Shown: positions 1-10,138, counted from the stretch's first letter. The stretch is 41,384 nucleotides of DNA from an uncultured Ferrovum sp. (GCA_903867885.1 CAIPTD010000031.1:1-41384); one strand, 5' to 3'. Program-made: numbers and translations. Notes: generated by a model from the sequence alone, not told the origin.

Positions 1-358
1 ACCGAGGCGCTTCCCCCGCTAATGGATGGCGTTGATTCGGTACCGATTGTGCCTAGCAATGTGGGTGAATTCGAGCTAGTAAATGTTGTTGAGCGATCGT
101 ATGTTTTGCTAACAGTCAGACTGAGCACTTTTGGGGTAATGCTTGCCGATACGGTGCCCCCAGTGAGGGTGTAGTTTGCGTTATCGAGGGTTAGGGTATT
201 AGTTGAAAAAGAGGTAAATGTGCCAACGTTAGCGCTGGATACCGAGGCGCTTCCCCCGCTAATGGATGGCGTTGATTCGGTACCGATTGTGCCTAGCAAT
301 GTGGGTGAATTCGAGCTAGTAAATGTTGTTGAGCGATCGTATGTTTTGCTAACAGTCA
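1..358. repeat. Tandem MBG/YDG repeat: 118-bp identical copies at 240-bp period
   Basis: Bases 1-118 are identical to bases 241-358. The two then diverge (cagactgag against caaattcag). The 240-bp period equals 80 codons, one MBG/YDG domain of the adhesin encoded on the minus strand. Identity at DNA level, including synonymous positions, indicates a recent duplication or ongoing homogenisation. The array probably continues to the left of the window. Confidence 0.9.
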
Positions 359-3300
359 AATTCAGAACTTTAGGATTGATTGTTCCAGTTGAATCGCTGG
401 AGGTCGCGGTGGCGTAAACGGCTGAGCTTGTAGAACTGGTGTCAGAGTCTAGAGTGTTGAATGTAGTGATTACAGAAGTTAGATTGCTCGCAGCATTTTT
501 GCTTGTGAATTGTTGGGTTTGGGTGGTGACCTCCGAACTTGTTTGAAGCCCAATGACTGTGGGAGCGGCGCCGGTTGATGCCGCGGTGGAGCCATCGTAG
601 ATTTTGCTATCGGAGTTGGCGAAGAAGCGCAGGGGCATGTGTAAAAGTACATCTGTTGAATTGATATTGACGAAACCGCTACTTACTCCCAGATCATACA
701 TCGAAGTGGTGGAATAACTGGCACTGCATGCAAAACAACCAGAAGTAGTATCGTCTAGCGCCACTAAATTTTTGCTTGTTCCGTAAGTAATTCCTGCCGT
801 AACTGTGCCGCTGGCATAGGAATTAGTGTAGGTTCCTTCAATGCCTAACCCAGATGTTGGATCAACATAATGAGAAGATTGGGTATTCCACCCAATTAAA
901 CCTCCTGCATAACCTGAATCGCTTGTGGTCTCATTCACAGCTACATTTCCAGTTGCATAGCTTAAATCAATCTTGCCGCCCTCATTAATTCCAACTAATC
1001 CGCCTGCGTATCCGGTATCGGTTGCAGTGACTGCGCCTGCAGCATAGGTATACTGAACTGAACCGCCATAGCCATTATTGTTGAGTTGATTGTTACCAAC
1101 TAAGCCTCCCACCACATTTCCCCCTACCGCTCCCTGCGCGTAGGCATAAGAAATATAGCCTGAGTTTTGCCCCACTAAACCGCCTGCAGTGCCAGATGAT
1201 GAGGCGGTGACTGCACCGGTTGCATAAGCGTGACTGATGAGTCCTGTAACTGCAGTTCCATCACTATCAGTACTGAGGTTTTGTCCTACTAATCCTCCCA
1301 CCACATCCGAACCGGTCACCGTTCCCTTGGCAAAACTTGAATCAATGATGCCATCGTTGTTGAAGCCCACTAGACCACCCACATTGTCTGAAGTGGTAAT
1401 GGTTGAGGTGACGGGTATTGAGGTAAAACTATTTGTAATGGTTCCAGTATTGGTTCCGACCAACCCCCCTATATTGACAGCTGAAGAGCTAGAAACAGAG
1501 GCGCTATTGGTGCAGGTAGATGAGGTGCATGCAACGACAAAACTGTTGTTGATGGAGCCTGCATTGGTTCCAGCAATGGCACCCACCGAGGCAGAAACAT
1601 TTGTACTGGAACTGCTAATAATTGGGGCAACTAAGCCCACATTTTGGATTGTTCCACTGTTATAGCCAAAAAGGCCGACATCGGGCAGAGCTGAATTGAT
1701 CGTAAGATTGGAAATCTTGTTGCCCAAACCTTCCAATACGCCAGTAAAAGGCAAACTATTCGTACCGATTGGAATGAACGCCCCCAGAGAAGAAGAAATC
1801 AGCGATGAAGCATTAATGTTTGCGCCTAGGGCATAGTAACCAGCAAGCGAAGTACTCGTTTGGTTGGCGCTTAATTGGCTGAGAAGTGCTGCCGGGGTAG
1901 TAATCACAGTGTAATAGATAGGTGAACTATCGCTGTATCCCTGAGTTGCAAAAGAGAAAGAATCCGCAGAAGGACTCAGGTTGCTAGGAAGCGTAATGGG
2001 CGCATTGACATAGTAGTTTCCCACTCCACCTTGCCCATATTTCAGAAATAGGCTTGCTGCTCCGCTTCCTGCCAGAGGGGCGTTGACATTGATATCGCCC
2101 GAAGCGTTTAGGGTAAGAGTATTTGCAGACCAAGCAACGAGATCATTGACATTAATGTTGCCGTTTCCCGTATTGGGTAAACTGCTACCAGATGATTGAT
2201 TACATCCTGTTGTTATGCACGACCCTGTAGTTGAAATTTCTACTGAGGTGGAGCCAAGCAAAGTGGAGAGTTCCGCTCCACTGATATCTCCGCCGCTTGC
2301 CGCTATATTGTAGTCATCCGGATCGATGAGCCAGGTGCCTTGTTTGCCATAAGGGGCGGCAGTGGTAATTTTAGTACCGTTGGCTACTTTGACATGGGCT
2401 GCACTGGTTTCAATGAAACCGCCATTGCCACTCTTGGGTGCGCTCGCATCCAATTTGCCCGCTACATTCAGGGTGCCTGATTGCATATCACCTAATAGGC
2501 GAATGGTGCCATTTCTGTTTTCAACGGTCTGCGCTTGGATAGTGCCGGTATTGTTCACTGCAGTTTGAAGTAGGTTGCCTGCCGCTTGGGTGGTAAGGAG
2601 TACATTGCCCCCATCAGCTTGAATCACCCCACCGTTTTGAACAAGCGCATTGGCAACACCAGTATCAATTTTCACGCTGAGTAAGCCATCTCCCAGAGTC
2701 AGCGTCATCGCTTCGCCTGCAGCCAAGGCCACAGAGCCAAGTTTGGCATTGATGGTGCCAGTATTGTTAACCTGAGCACCCAGAAGCGCCACATAAGCCC
2801 CATCACTTGCAGTGATCGCCCCTTGGTTGATCACTGACCCTAGCCCGTTGCCAGAAAAGGAATACTTTCCCGACAAAAAGTTTTGATCAGAGAGGCTCAG
2901 CGTTGAGGCTACAAGGCCACCCACATTCACCGATGCCGAAGGGGCAAATAAAATGCCATTGGGATTAATCAGAAAAACTTTTCCGTTGGCATTTAAATTT
3001 CCGAAAATCGATGAGGGGCTCGCGCCGACTACCCGATTCAATGCAATAGCGCTGGAATTGGGCTGAATAAAATTAACATTTTGCCCAACACCAATATTGA
3101 AACTATCCCAATTAATGGATGTATTTTGTGAAATTTGGTTGATGGTTGTCGTGCTAGCGGAGCTTGAAACCGTAGCGGATCCTTGCACCACTTTCGCCCC
3201 TTGAGGGCTTGTGGCTGCGCTGGGTCCAGCGGCCTCAGCAATCAAGCTGATCAATGCTGCAAGGAACAAACCCATGATCTTGAACTTGCTGAGAATAGGG

Positions 3301-3419
3301 CTTGTAATCCGTGCCGAACAGATTCCCGTTTTAAGCGAATACGCTCTCACGCAGACAGATTTGTATGCGACTTGCTGAGTAGGGGATTGCATTAAAGTTG
3401 TCATATTCAACGGGTTCAT
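1..3419 (-). CDS. TpsA/filamentous haemagglutinin-type giant adhesin, N-terminal part (3' end beyond window)
   Basis: This reading frame begins at the ATG at 3419-3417 and is in the same frame as the repeats at the window edge, so it is open to position 1 and incomplete. The N-terminus has a long basic leader and a hydrophobic stretch (about residues 49-64, MGLFLAALISLIAEA). It is followed by the two-partner-secretion (TPS) domain with the hallmark motifs INWDSFNIG and GKVFLINPNGILF. Further on there are many GLUG-type segments (AGGLVGINEGG, GGLVGNN and similar). Towards the window edge come MBG/YDG-type repeats (SKTYDRSTTF, LDNANYTLTGG). Family knowledge: such proteins are secreted through an outer-membrane TpsB partner and act in adhesion or contact-dependent functions. 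No TpsB is seen here. The call as a TpsA exoprotein is firm; its ligand is unknown. Confidence 0.9.
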   Translation of the reverse strand, partial: MNPLNMTTLMQSPTQQVAYKSVCVRAYSLKTGICSARITSPILSKFKIMGLFLAALISLIAEAAGPSAATSPQGAKVVQGSATVSSSASTTTINQISQNTSINWDSFNIGVGQNVNFIQPNSSAIALNRVVGASPSSIFGNLNANGKVFLINPNGILFAPSASVNVGGLVASTLSLSDQNFLSGKYSFSGNGLGSVINQGAITASDGAYVALLGAQVNNTGTINAKLGSVALAAGEAMTLTLGDGLLSVKIDTGVANALVQNGGVIQADGGNVLLTTQAAGNLLQTAVNNTGTIQAQTVENRNGTIRLLGDMQSGTLNVAGKLDASAPKSGNGGFIETSAAHVKVANGTKITTAAPYGKQGTWLIDPDDYNIAASGGDISGAELSTLLGSTSVEISTTGSCITTGCNQSSGSSLPNTGNGNINVNDLVAWSANTLTLNASGDINVNAPLAGSGAASLFLKYGQGGVGNYYVNAPITLPSNLSPSADSFSFATQGYSDSSPIYYTVITTPAALLSQLSANQTSTSLAGYYALGANINASSLISSSLGAFIPIGTNSLPFTGVLEGLGNKISNLTINSALPDVGLFGYNSGTIQNVGLVAPIISSSSTNVSASVGAIAGTNAGSINNSFVVACTSSTCTNSASVSSSSAVNIGGLVGTNTGTITNSFTSIPVTSTITTSDNVGGLVGFNNDGIIDSSFAKGTVTGSDVVGGLVGQNLSTDSDGTAVTGLISHAYATGAVTASSSGTAGGLVGQNSGYISYAYAQGAVGGNVVGGLVGNNQLNNNGYGGSVQYTYAAGAVTATDTGYAGGLVGINEGGKIDLSYATGNVAVNETTSDSGYAGGLIGWNTQSSHYVDPTSGLGIEGTYTNSYASGTVTAGITYGTSKNLVALDDTTSGCFACSASYSTTSMYDLGVSSGFVNINSTDVLLHMPLRFFANSDSKIYDGSTAASTGAAPTVIGLQTSSEVTTQTQQFTSKNAASNLTSVITTFNTLDSDTSSTSSAVYATATSSDSTGTINPKVLNLTVSKTYDRSTTFTSSNSPTLLGTIGTESTPSISGGSASVSSANVGTFTSFSTNTLTLDNANYTLTGGTVSASITPKVLSLTVSKTYDRSTTFTSSNSPTLLGTIGTESTPSISGGSAS

Positions 3420-3552
3420 CTATGCCTCTGAGAATTTAAACCATTCTAGGCGATTGCAAGCAGGCCTAAAGCAAAGAAAAGCACAAATAGGGATGGCTTA
3501 TTCTCGATTAAAGGATGCAGGGTATCTGATACCTTAACGAAATAATTTGAAT

Positions 3553-3566
3553 ATTCTTTAAAGAAT
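3553..3566. promoter_or_regulatory. Perfect 14-bp palindrome between divergent adhesin genes
   Basis: ATTCTTTAAAGAAT is a perfect palindrome in the 234-bp gap between the leftward TpsA gene (start 3419) and the rightward repeat-protein gene (start 3654). The gap is AT-rich and must carry both promoters; a TATAAA at 3617-3622 is a possible -10 for the rightward gene but lacks a good -35. A symmetric site here could be an operator serving both genes. That function is inference. Confidence 0.35.
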
Positions 3567-3653
3567 TTCAGAAATAAGCCGTAATTACGATGTGCCCGGT
3601 TCTTTTGCACCCACTTTATAAAATATTGCACTGCTAACTTTGAGCTTGAAACC

Positions 3654-6600
3654 ATGTCGACCGCGATTACTTTTTTAAATCGAACTGCTTACAGCATCAG
3701 TACACTGAGTACATCGCAAATTCAGGGTATTACGGCCGCATCTTTTTCTTCGCTTAGCCAAACGCAAATAAGAGGATTCACCGCCCAACAATTAGCGGTG
3801 CTTACATCGAGCCAGTTGGCAGCGATGGGGGCTTCTAATCCTGCTCTGATTCAAAACTTAAGTGTGAGCCAGCTTTCTGCTATTTCAACGAACGCAATCT
3901 CGGGCTTGACGACCGCTCAGGTGAAAAGTTTTTCTAACGCCCAAATAAGTACTATTTTAAACAGTGCGCAAATCAGTGCCCTCTCTTCCAAACAGCTTCT
4001 TGCTTTAAGCTCAAGTCAAGTAGGTGTGCTCACCACCGCGCAATTGTCTGCTTTATCTAGCGCTAAGCTAGATGCGCTCACTACAAGCCAAATCTCTGCC
4101 TTATCCTCCCAACAAATTGCTGGTTTAGGCAGCAATTTGGCGCTGCTGACTAATGCTCAGTTGGGCGGATTGAATTCATCAAAACTCAATCTAGGCTTAA
4201 CGAGTGCGGCAGTGGCCGCTTTCACCACCGCACAACTCAGAGCTTTTACAACCTCACAATTAGCCAATGGGTTTAGTACCGCACAATTAGCCCTATTAGG
4301 AACAAACCAATTCAACAGCCTAACAACGAACCAATTAAGGTCTTTAACCACCGCACAGATTTTTAATGGTTTGTCCTCGTCACAAATTTCCGCTCTGAGT
4401 ACTTCACAAATCGGATCCTTCACGACAACTCAAATTGCTCAGGGTTTGACCACTAACGATATTGCAGGTTTGAGTACAAATCAGATCGCTTCCCTCGGCT
4501 CTTCTCAGTTGAATGCCTTAAGCAGCAATCAAATTAATGCAGGTTTGAGCACAACACAGTTTCAAGCATTGACTTCTTCACAAATACTTTCCCTGGCGGC
4601 TGCAGGGTTTTCTGGTCTGTCTACCAGTGATTTGGCGGTGATGGGTTCATCAACCATTGCAAGTCTCAGCACAGCCCAGCTTGGGGCCCTCACCTCTTCT
4701 CAGATTGCATCTGGGTTGAGTACCAGTCAGCTTGCTGCACTTTCCACAACTCAGTTTCAATCGCTCACTACGGTTGCGATTGCCGGTTTAAGTACCACTC
4801 AAGTATCAGGATTGGGTTACGCTCAGCTAGCGGCTTTAAGTACCGCTCAAGTGATAAATGGCTTGAACTCGTCGGATTTTGCGGCATTCAGTTCTTCTCA
4901 GATTGGAGCCATCAGTGCCGCCTCATTTGCGCTGTTAAACACTGCGCAAATTGCGGCTATTTCTACGTCCAGCATAAGTGGTTTAACAACCGCTCAGATT
5001 AGTGCATTGACCACAGCACAAACCAATGCAGGTTTATCTTCTTCTGATATTGCTCAGCTTTCTTCAAACCAAATTGCTGCGCTGACCTCCACTGATTTTG
5101 CAGCTTTAAGTACGAGTCAATTATCGAGCATATCAAGTTCCAATGTGAGTGCTCTGACGTCTTCTCAGTTGGGTACGCTCAGTTCTTCCCAAATAGCAAA
5201 TGGTTTGTCATCTTCACAGATTGCGGCGTTCAATACTTCTCAACTCCTGGCGCTGACAACTTCGCAGATTGCACAAGGTTTTTCTAATTCAGATTTGACA
5301 GCACTGGGTACAAGTCAAATGGCGGGTTTGTCCACCATTCAACTGGCAGCCTTGACAACTAATCAAATTCAAAATGGTTTGTTGGTAAGAGACTTTAACT
5401 CGCTCTCTAGTAATCAAGTTCAAGCTTTCACAACAAAGCAGATTGCTCAAGGGCTATCGGCAAGTCAGATTTCTCAGTTTTCCACCAGTACCCTGACTGC
5501 ATTGAGTACTGCTCAGGTGGCGGGCTTAAGTAGTTCTCAGTTGCTCGCTATCGGCGGTGTGAGTAATCTGGTTCCAGCACTGACCACTCAACAAATTGGT
5601 GCATTGAGCAGTCAACAAATTAATACTGCTTTGATTGAGCCACAATTTCTGCATCAAATTTCAAGTACACAAATCGCTGCATTTTCTTCAAATCAAATTG
5701 CAGCATTCACTTCCTCCAGTATTCATGAGTTGTATGCAAGCACCATTGCAGGGATTTCGACTTCTGCGATCACGGGTTTGACGAGCACGCAATTATCCGT
5801 TTTGTATATTGATTACTATTCTCGTCAGCTGGGTTTGACGTCTTCCCAAATTAGTGGTTTGAACAGCGGCCAAGTATCAGGCTTGACTACAAGTGAAATA
5901 GTATCTTTGTCTAGTGCGCAGATTGTAGGTTTCAATACATCAGCGTTTGCTAGCTTATCCAGCGCACAAATTGCTGCAATCTCTGCCTTAGATGTGTTTG
6001 AGACATTAACTACTTCAGAAATTGCTTCGTTAACAACCAGCCAGATCAGTTTGGGTGTAACGACAGATCAGTTGCAATATTTGACTTCTGCACAAATTGT
6101 TGCGCTTTCCACTGCGGATCTTGCTGTGTTGAGTTCAGATCAGATCGCGGTGATTGGATCACTGGATACCTCTGTGATTCCCGCACTGACCTCTTCACAA
6201 ATCTCTGCGCTGACAAGCACTCAACTGACTGCGAGTTTTACTACTAATCAGTTTCAGCAATTTACTTCTTCACAGGTCTTTTATTTTTCTTCGTCAGATA
6301 TTCTGGCGCTCTCTAGCGATCAATTCGGTTCACTTTCAACTTCAGCTATTCCAGGATTATCCAGCACAGCCGTTGCAGCTCTGAGCACAGATCAGGTTGC
6401 GGCGATCCCCTCTGCTGATTTTGCGGCTTTTACTTCAACTCAGATTGCTGCGTTGACCTCTGATCAGGTTTCTCTGGGGCTCACTACTTCAGATGTTGCG
6501 GCGATCTCCACCTCTGCGATTATTGGACTCACTTCTTCTGCTGTTCAGGGCTTGACCACATCGCCTGTTGATTTATTCAATTCACTTTCGTCCTCCCAAT

Positions 6601-8024
6601 TTGCTGCATTGTCTACATCGGCTATCTCAGCAATAGATTTTACGCAGCTCTCGGCAACCAACACGAGTTACGTCACAGCGTTAACCAATACCCAAATTAG
6701 CGCTCTGACTACGAATCAGATTTCAAACCAATTGACATCCTCCGAGATGGCTAGCTTTTCGTCTGCTCAGTTTGGTGCGTTGACTACGGCGGATATTGCA
6801 ATCCTGACTACCGATATTATAGGCGCGCTGACAACTTCAGAAATCGTGGGATTGACTTCTAACCAAGTTCAAGCGCTTTCAACCGCGCAAATTTCTCTGG
6901 GGCTCACTACACAACAGATTGCAGCATTCACGACTGCTGATCTTCAATCCTTCACCTCAAATCAAATTCAAAATGGTTTAACGACTTCTCAAATTGCGGC
7001 GCTCACCACCTCGCAGGTTGGAAACCTGACTCAACTTCAAGCGCCTTCGCTGACTTCCAGCCAGTTATCTGCGTTTACCACTGCGCAACAAGTAGTGTTT
7101 ATGAATAACAGTTCCTTGTATGGTGCAATTTCAGTTAATTATCAAACCTTTGTTTCCCCTATTGTCCTAGACCTCAACGGAAACGGCATTCAAACCACCA
7201 GCGTCGATCAAGGGGTCAATTTTGATATTGCAGGGAAGGGTGTCGCGCAACAAACCGGTTGGGTCGCTCAGGGCGAAGGTTTATTAATGTTGGATGCATC
7301 CGGGTCGGGTGAGTTAAGCAGCGGTACGCAACTGTTTGGTGAAGGGACGAATCTGGCTAATGGTCAGAAGGCGGTGGATGGTTACCAAGCCCTAGCGGAA
7401 CTGGATAGCAACAAGGATGGGGTGATTAACGCCAGCGATACAGCGTTCAATCAACTCAAAGTATGGATCGACACCAGTAATCAGAATGGAGTGGCCACGG
7501 GCGTCATGGAATCGTTGACCGAGTTGGGTATTAGCCAACTCAATTTGAACGCTCAAGCTTCGACGCAAACCAATAATGGAAACATTGTGGGCTTGGTTTC
7601 GAGCTTTAACACAGCCTCAGGCGGGACAGGGCAGATGGCTGACGTTTGGTTTGCAACCAAGACTGCTGGGATTGATTCTAAGGCTTCTTCAGTGGTGACG
7701 ACCTTCGGTTCTGTTCTATCGGCGAGTGCTTTGAGTGCCAACGTTTCGGGTATGGCTGGGGCGATTTCTAGTTTTAATGCGAGTGTATTGGGTTCAAGTG
7801 GAGCAACAAGCGCTTCCTCGTTGTCTTCTGGGGAAGGCGGTCCTGCGAACCTAACTTTATCTGCGCAAGTGGCGTCTGTTTCCAGCGCATTGACCCAGTT
7901 CAAGGTGTCAGGTTCACCCTCAGCGGCAATGAATGCGGTGTCTGTGAACGCAGTCAATGCTTCAAACCTCAGCGATCACACTCTCCAAATAAATCCTTTG
8001 CTTGTTCCTAAAACCTCAAAATGA
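3654..8024 (+). CDS. Giant octapeptide-repeat protein with RTX-type calcium-binding C-terminal domain
   Basis: This 1456-residue protein is dominated (about residues 15-1150) by a degenerate eight-residue repeat, roughly L/F-S/T-S/T-x-Q-I/L-x-A/G. Some units carry a ninth residue, often N-G, Q-G or A-G. Well over one hundred units are visible. From residue 1169 the sequence changes to a domain typical of RTX cytotoxin and haemolysin C-termini, starting PIVLDLNGNGI, with TGWV, LLMLDASGSGEL and FGEGTNL. An EF-hand-like loop DSNKDGVINASD lies near residue 1251. There is no N-terminal signal peptide, which fits type I secretion, but no exporter is nearby. The S/T-S/T-x-Q pattern resembles helix-capping boxes, so a short-helix solenoid is possible (inference). 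It may be a surface adhesin or stalk. It is divergently arranged with the TpsA gene. Confidence 0.75.
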   Translation: MSTAITFLNRTAYSISTLSTSQIQGITAASFSSLSQTQIRGFTAQQLAVLTSSQLAAMGASNPALIQNLSVSQLSAISTNAISGLTTAQVKSFSNAQISTILNSAQISALSSKQLLALSSSQVGVLTTAQLSALSSAKLDALTTSQISALSSQQIAGLGSNLALLTNAQLGGLNSSKLNLGLTSAAVAAFTTAQLRAFTTSQLANGFSTAQLALLGTNQFNSLTTNQLRSLTTAQIFNGLSSSQISALSTSQIGSFTTTQIAQGLTTNDIAGLSTNQIASLGSSQLNALSSNQINAGLSTTQFQALTSSQILSLAAAGFSGLSTSDLAVMGSSTIASLSTAQLGALTSSQIASGLSTSQLAALSTTQFQSLTTVAIAGLSTTQVSGLGYAQLAALSTAQVINGLNSSDFAAFSSSQIGAISAASFALLNTAQIAAISTSSISGLTTAQISALTTAQTNAGLSSSDIAQLSSNQIAALTSTDFAALSTSQLSSISSSNVSALTSSQLGTLSSSQIANGLSSSQIAAFNTSQLLALTTSQIAQGFSNSDLTALGTSQMAGLSTIQLAALTTNQIQNGLLVRDFNSLSSNQVQAFTTKQIAQGLSASQISQFSTSTLTALSTAQVAGLSSSQLLAIGGVSNLVPALTTQQIGALSSQQINTALIEPQFLHQISSTQIAAFSSNQIAAFTSSSIHELYASTIAGISTSAITGLTSTQLSVLYIDYYSRQLGLTSSQISGLNSGQVSGLTTSEIVSLSSAQIVGFNTSAFASLSSAQIAAISALDVFETLTTSEIASLTTSQISLGVTTDQLQYLTSAQIVALSTADLAVLSSDQIAVIGSLDTSVIPALTSSQISALTSTQLTASFTTNQFQQFTSSQVFYFSSSDILALSSDQFGSLSTSAIPGLSSTAVAALSTDQVAAIPSADFAAFTSTQIAALTSDQVSLGLTTSDVAAISTSAIIGLTSSAVQGLTTSPVDLFNSLSSSQFAALSTSAISAIDFTQLSATNTSYVTALTNTQISALTTNQISNQLTSSEMASFSSAQFGALTTADIAILTTDIIGALTTSEIVGLTSNQVQALSTAQISLGLTTQQIAAFTTADLQSFTSNQIQNGLTTSQIAALTTSQVGNLTQLQAPSLTSSQLSAFTTAQQVVFMNNSSLYGAISVNYQTFVSPIVLDLNGNGIQTTSVDQGVNFDIAGKGVAQQTGWVAQGEGLLMLDASGSGELSSGTQLFGEGTNLANGQKAVDGYQALAELDSNKDGVINASDTAFNQLKVWIDTSNQNGVATGVMESLTELGISQLNLNAQASTQTNNGNIVGLVSSFNTASGGTGQMADVWFATKTAGIDSKASSVVTTFGSVLSASALSANVSGMAGAISSFNASVLGSSGATSASSLSSGEGGPANLTLSAQVASVSSALTQFKVSGSPSAAMNAVSVNAVNASNLSDHTLQINPLLVPKTSK

Positions 8025-8045
8025 CCGAGTGATTGCTCGGGTTTT
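8025..8045 (+). terminator. Possible short terminator after the repeat-protein gene
   Basis: A 5-bp stem CCGAG (8025-8029) / CTCGG (8036-8040) with a 6-nt loop is followed by GTTTTA. It begins right after the TGA stop codon of the octapeptide-repeat gene. The stem and T-run are both short, so this is tentative. Confidence 0.35.
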
Positions 8046-8082
8046 AGGCTCGGGTTTATGCTTTAATAGTGGATCAACAATG

Positions 8083-8111
8083 TCAAGAAGCGCTGTATCA
8101 GGGCTTCTTGA
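8083..8111. other. 9-bp inverted repeat upstream of ppiD
   Basis: TCAAGAAGC (8083-8091) and GCTTCTTGA (8103-8111) are exact reverse complements around an 11-nt loop. No T-run follows, so this is not a canonical terminator. It lies 35 bp before the ppiD start and could be a 5'-UTR hairpin, a protein-binding site or a leftover repeat. Confidence 0.5.
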
Positions 8112-8145
8112 CTGCTTACCTATTGACCTCTGAATAAAAAACAAC

Positions 8146-10086
8146 ATGATTCTTGAACGCTTTCGCGAGATGTCCCAGGGCACCGTCGCAAAAATTATCT
8201 TAGCTCTCATTACCATTCCGTTTGCCTTGTTTGGAGTGGATTACTACTTTAAATCGGGCGGGAGTTCGGACGCCATTGCAAAAGTTGAGGGAAAGTCCAT
8301 CACCCAACAGGTTTTTAATCAGGTTTTGCAGCAACAGTTAAATGAATTGAAAGAGTCAATGGGTGCCAATGCCCCGGATCCTGCGCAGTTGAATAATCCG
8401 CAGATGCGGATGGCAGTATTGCAGAAATTGATTGATCAAACGGTCGTAGAGAAGAGCGCACAATCTTCTGGGCTTCTTGTGTCAGATCAATTGATTGCAC
8501 AACGCATCGCTGCGATTGATGCGTTTAAGCAAGATGGAAAGTTTTCCCAATCTAATTATGAGCAATTGCTGAAAGCACGGGGCATGACTCCAGTTCGTTT
8601 TGAACAAGAATTGCGGGATGAAATGACCTTGCAAATGTTTCAAGAGGGCCTGCTGAATAGTTCTGTGGTGTCGCAAGTCAGCCAAGATGCATGGGTGAAG
8701 CTGGCCGCTCAGACACGGGAATTGAGTGTAGCTTTGATCTCGCCTGATGCCTTTATCAGCAAGGTTAAATTGGATGATGCCGCAATTCGCGCTTGGTATG
8801 ACTCGCATATTGACCAATACCGCAATCCTGAGCGTGTGCAACTTCAATATGTGGTTTTAAACACCGACGCGATATCGAAAGATATTGTGATCTCACCGGA
8901 TGAGGTGAAGAAAGCATTTGATGAACAAAACTCAAAACCGGCCACGACAGGCTCAGATGAGCGCAGAGCTGCGCATATTCTGATTCAGGTTAAGCCTTCC
9001 GCTCCCGAAGCCGAACGACAGATTGCGCGAAAAAAAATGGAGCAGATCTTAGCGGAGGTTAAAGCCCATCCCGCTCAATTTGCTCAGCTTGCCCAAAAAT
9101 ATTCACAGGACCCCGGTTCAGCCAAGCAGGGGGGGGACCTGGGCTTTTTTGGCAAAGGGGTGATGGCCAAACCTTTTGAAGAGGCGGTCTTTGCGCTGAA
9201 TGTCGGAGAGTTGTCAGACATTGTGCAAACTGATTTTGGATATCACATCATTCGTTTGATTGAAGTGAAGGGCACCAAAGGTCGCACATTGGCAGAAGCC
9301 ACACCCGATCTAACCCGCGAATTACGTAATCAACGTGCCGCCAAAAAGTTTGCTGAAGCTGCTGATAATTTCAGCAACTTAGTCTTTGAACAATCGGGGT
9401 CATTGAAGCCAGCGGCCGATGCGCTGAAACTGGAGTTGCAACAAACCCCTTGGATCAGCCGCACTGGTTTGGGGGCCCCTACAGTATTGAATAATGTAAA
9501 GTTCATTCAAGCTGCTTTTGCTCAGGAAGTGGTGCGCGATAAGCGCAATACCTCTGCGATTGAAGTGGCGCCCAATACTTTAGTCGCCGCGCGTGCGGTG
9601 ATTTATGAAGCTGCGACACCTAAACCTTTTGAAGAAGTGAGTGCCGTGATACGCCAGGAGCGAACCCGTGCAGAGGCAGAAAAATTAGCTGAGCAAGCGG
9701 GAAAAGATACGCTTGCGGCCTTCTTAGCTGGCAAGACACCTGAGACGGTTTTGACCTTTAGTTCTCCATCAAACCTCACCAGACAGACTGTGTCAGGCGT
9801 AATGCCTACAGAGTTGGTTGACCCCGCTTTTAAGGTTGATCCCGCTAAATTACCGGGCTATGCGGGAGCGGCCTTGCCTGGAAAGGGCTTTGGTGTGGTC
9901 AGAGTGAGTAAGGTAGCAGATGGAGAGGCATTGACGGGCGACATGAGCAAACAGGCTGCTGCTGCCTTACGTTCGCGGGTTGAGCAAGAAGAGACAGCGG
10001 CTACGGTTGCTAGCCTGCGCCGCTCAGCCAGCATCACCATCACTAAGAATGCGCTAGATGCGCCTACAAGGGCATCGCAGGATTAG
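8146..10086 (+). CDS. ppiD: PpiD-type periplasmic folding chaperone / peptidyl-prolyl isomerase
   Basis: The 646-residue protein has the PpiD layout. A short cytoplasmic N-terminus ([12 protein letters not shown]) precedes one membrane anchor (about residues 14-32, [18 protein letters not shown]). A SurA-like N-terminal chaperone region follows ([15 protein letters not shown] onward). A parvulin PPIC domain lies at about residues 270-360, with [25 protein letters not shown] and FGYHIIRL, and a long C-terminal tail completes it. Family role: a membrane-anchored chaperone at the SecYEG exit that helps outer-membrane and periplasmic proteins fold. Length is normal for the family. An 8-base G run (9129-9136) lies in the conserved GG of the PPIC domain. 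It is convergent with fabI, as in related betaproteobacteria. No strong ribosome-binding site precedes the ATG. Confidence 0.93.
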   Translation: MILERFREMSQGTVAKIILALITIPFALFGVDYYFKSGGSSDAIAKVEGKSITQQVFNQVLQQQLNELKESMGANAPDPAQLNNPQMRMAVLQKLIDQTVVEKSAQSSGLLVSDQLIAQRIAAIDAFKQDGKFSQSNYEQLLKARGMTPVRFEQELRDEMTLQMFQEGLLNSSVVSQVSQDAWVKLAAQTRELSVALISPDAFISKVKLDDAAIRAWYDSHIDQYRNPERVQLQYVVLNTDAISKDIVISPDEVKKAFDEQNSKPATTGSDERRAAHILIQVKPSAPEAERQIARKKMEQILAEVKAHPAQFAQLAQKYSQDPGSAKQGGDLGFFGKGVMAKPFEEAVFALNVGELSDIVQTDFGYHIIRLIEVKGTKGRTLAEATPDLTRELRNQRAAKKFAEAADNFSNLVFEQSGSLKPAADALKLELQQTPWISRTGLGAPTVLNNVKFIQAAFAQEVVRDKRNTSAIEVAPNTLVAARAVIYEAATPKPFEEVSAVIRQERTRAEAEKLAEQAGKDTLAAFLAGKTPETVLTFSSPSNLTRQTVSGVMPTELVDPAFKVDPAKLPGYAGAALPGKGFGVVRVSKVADGEALTGDMSKQAAAALRSRVEQEETAATVASLRRSASITITKNALDAPTRASQD

Positions 10087-10138
10087 ATTTTTTAATCCCT
10101 GTTGCTCATGAATGGGAGAGGTTCTGAATAAAGCTGGG

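Noticed and set aside
220-1665. Rightward open frames across the adhesin region.
   Set aside because: They are antisense to the continuous leftward TpsA frame, which carries clear TPS, GLUG and MBG motifs.
4157-4423. Leftward open frames inside the octapeptide-repeat gene (also near 7553-7957).
   Set aside because: They are antisense shadows of a repetitive coding sequence with skewed codon use; their peptides show no family features.
10087-10138. A terminator between convergent ppiD and fabI.
   Set aside because: No convincing stem with a T-run was found in the 52-bp gap.
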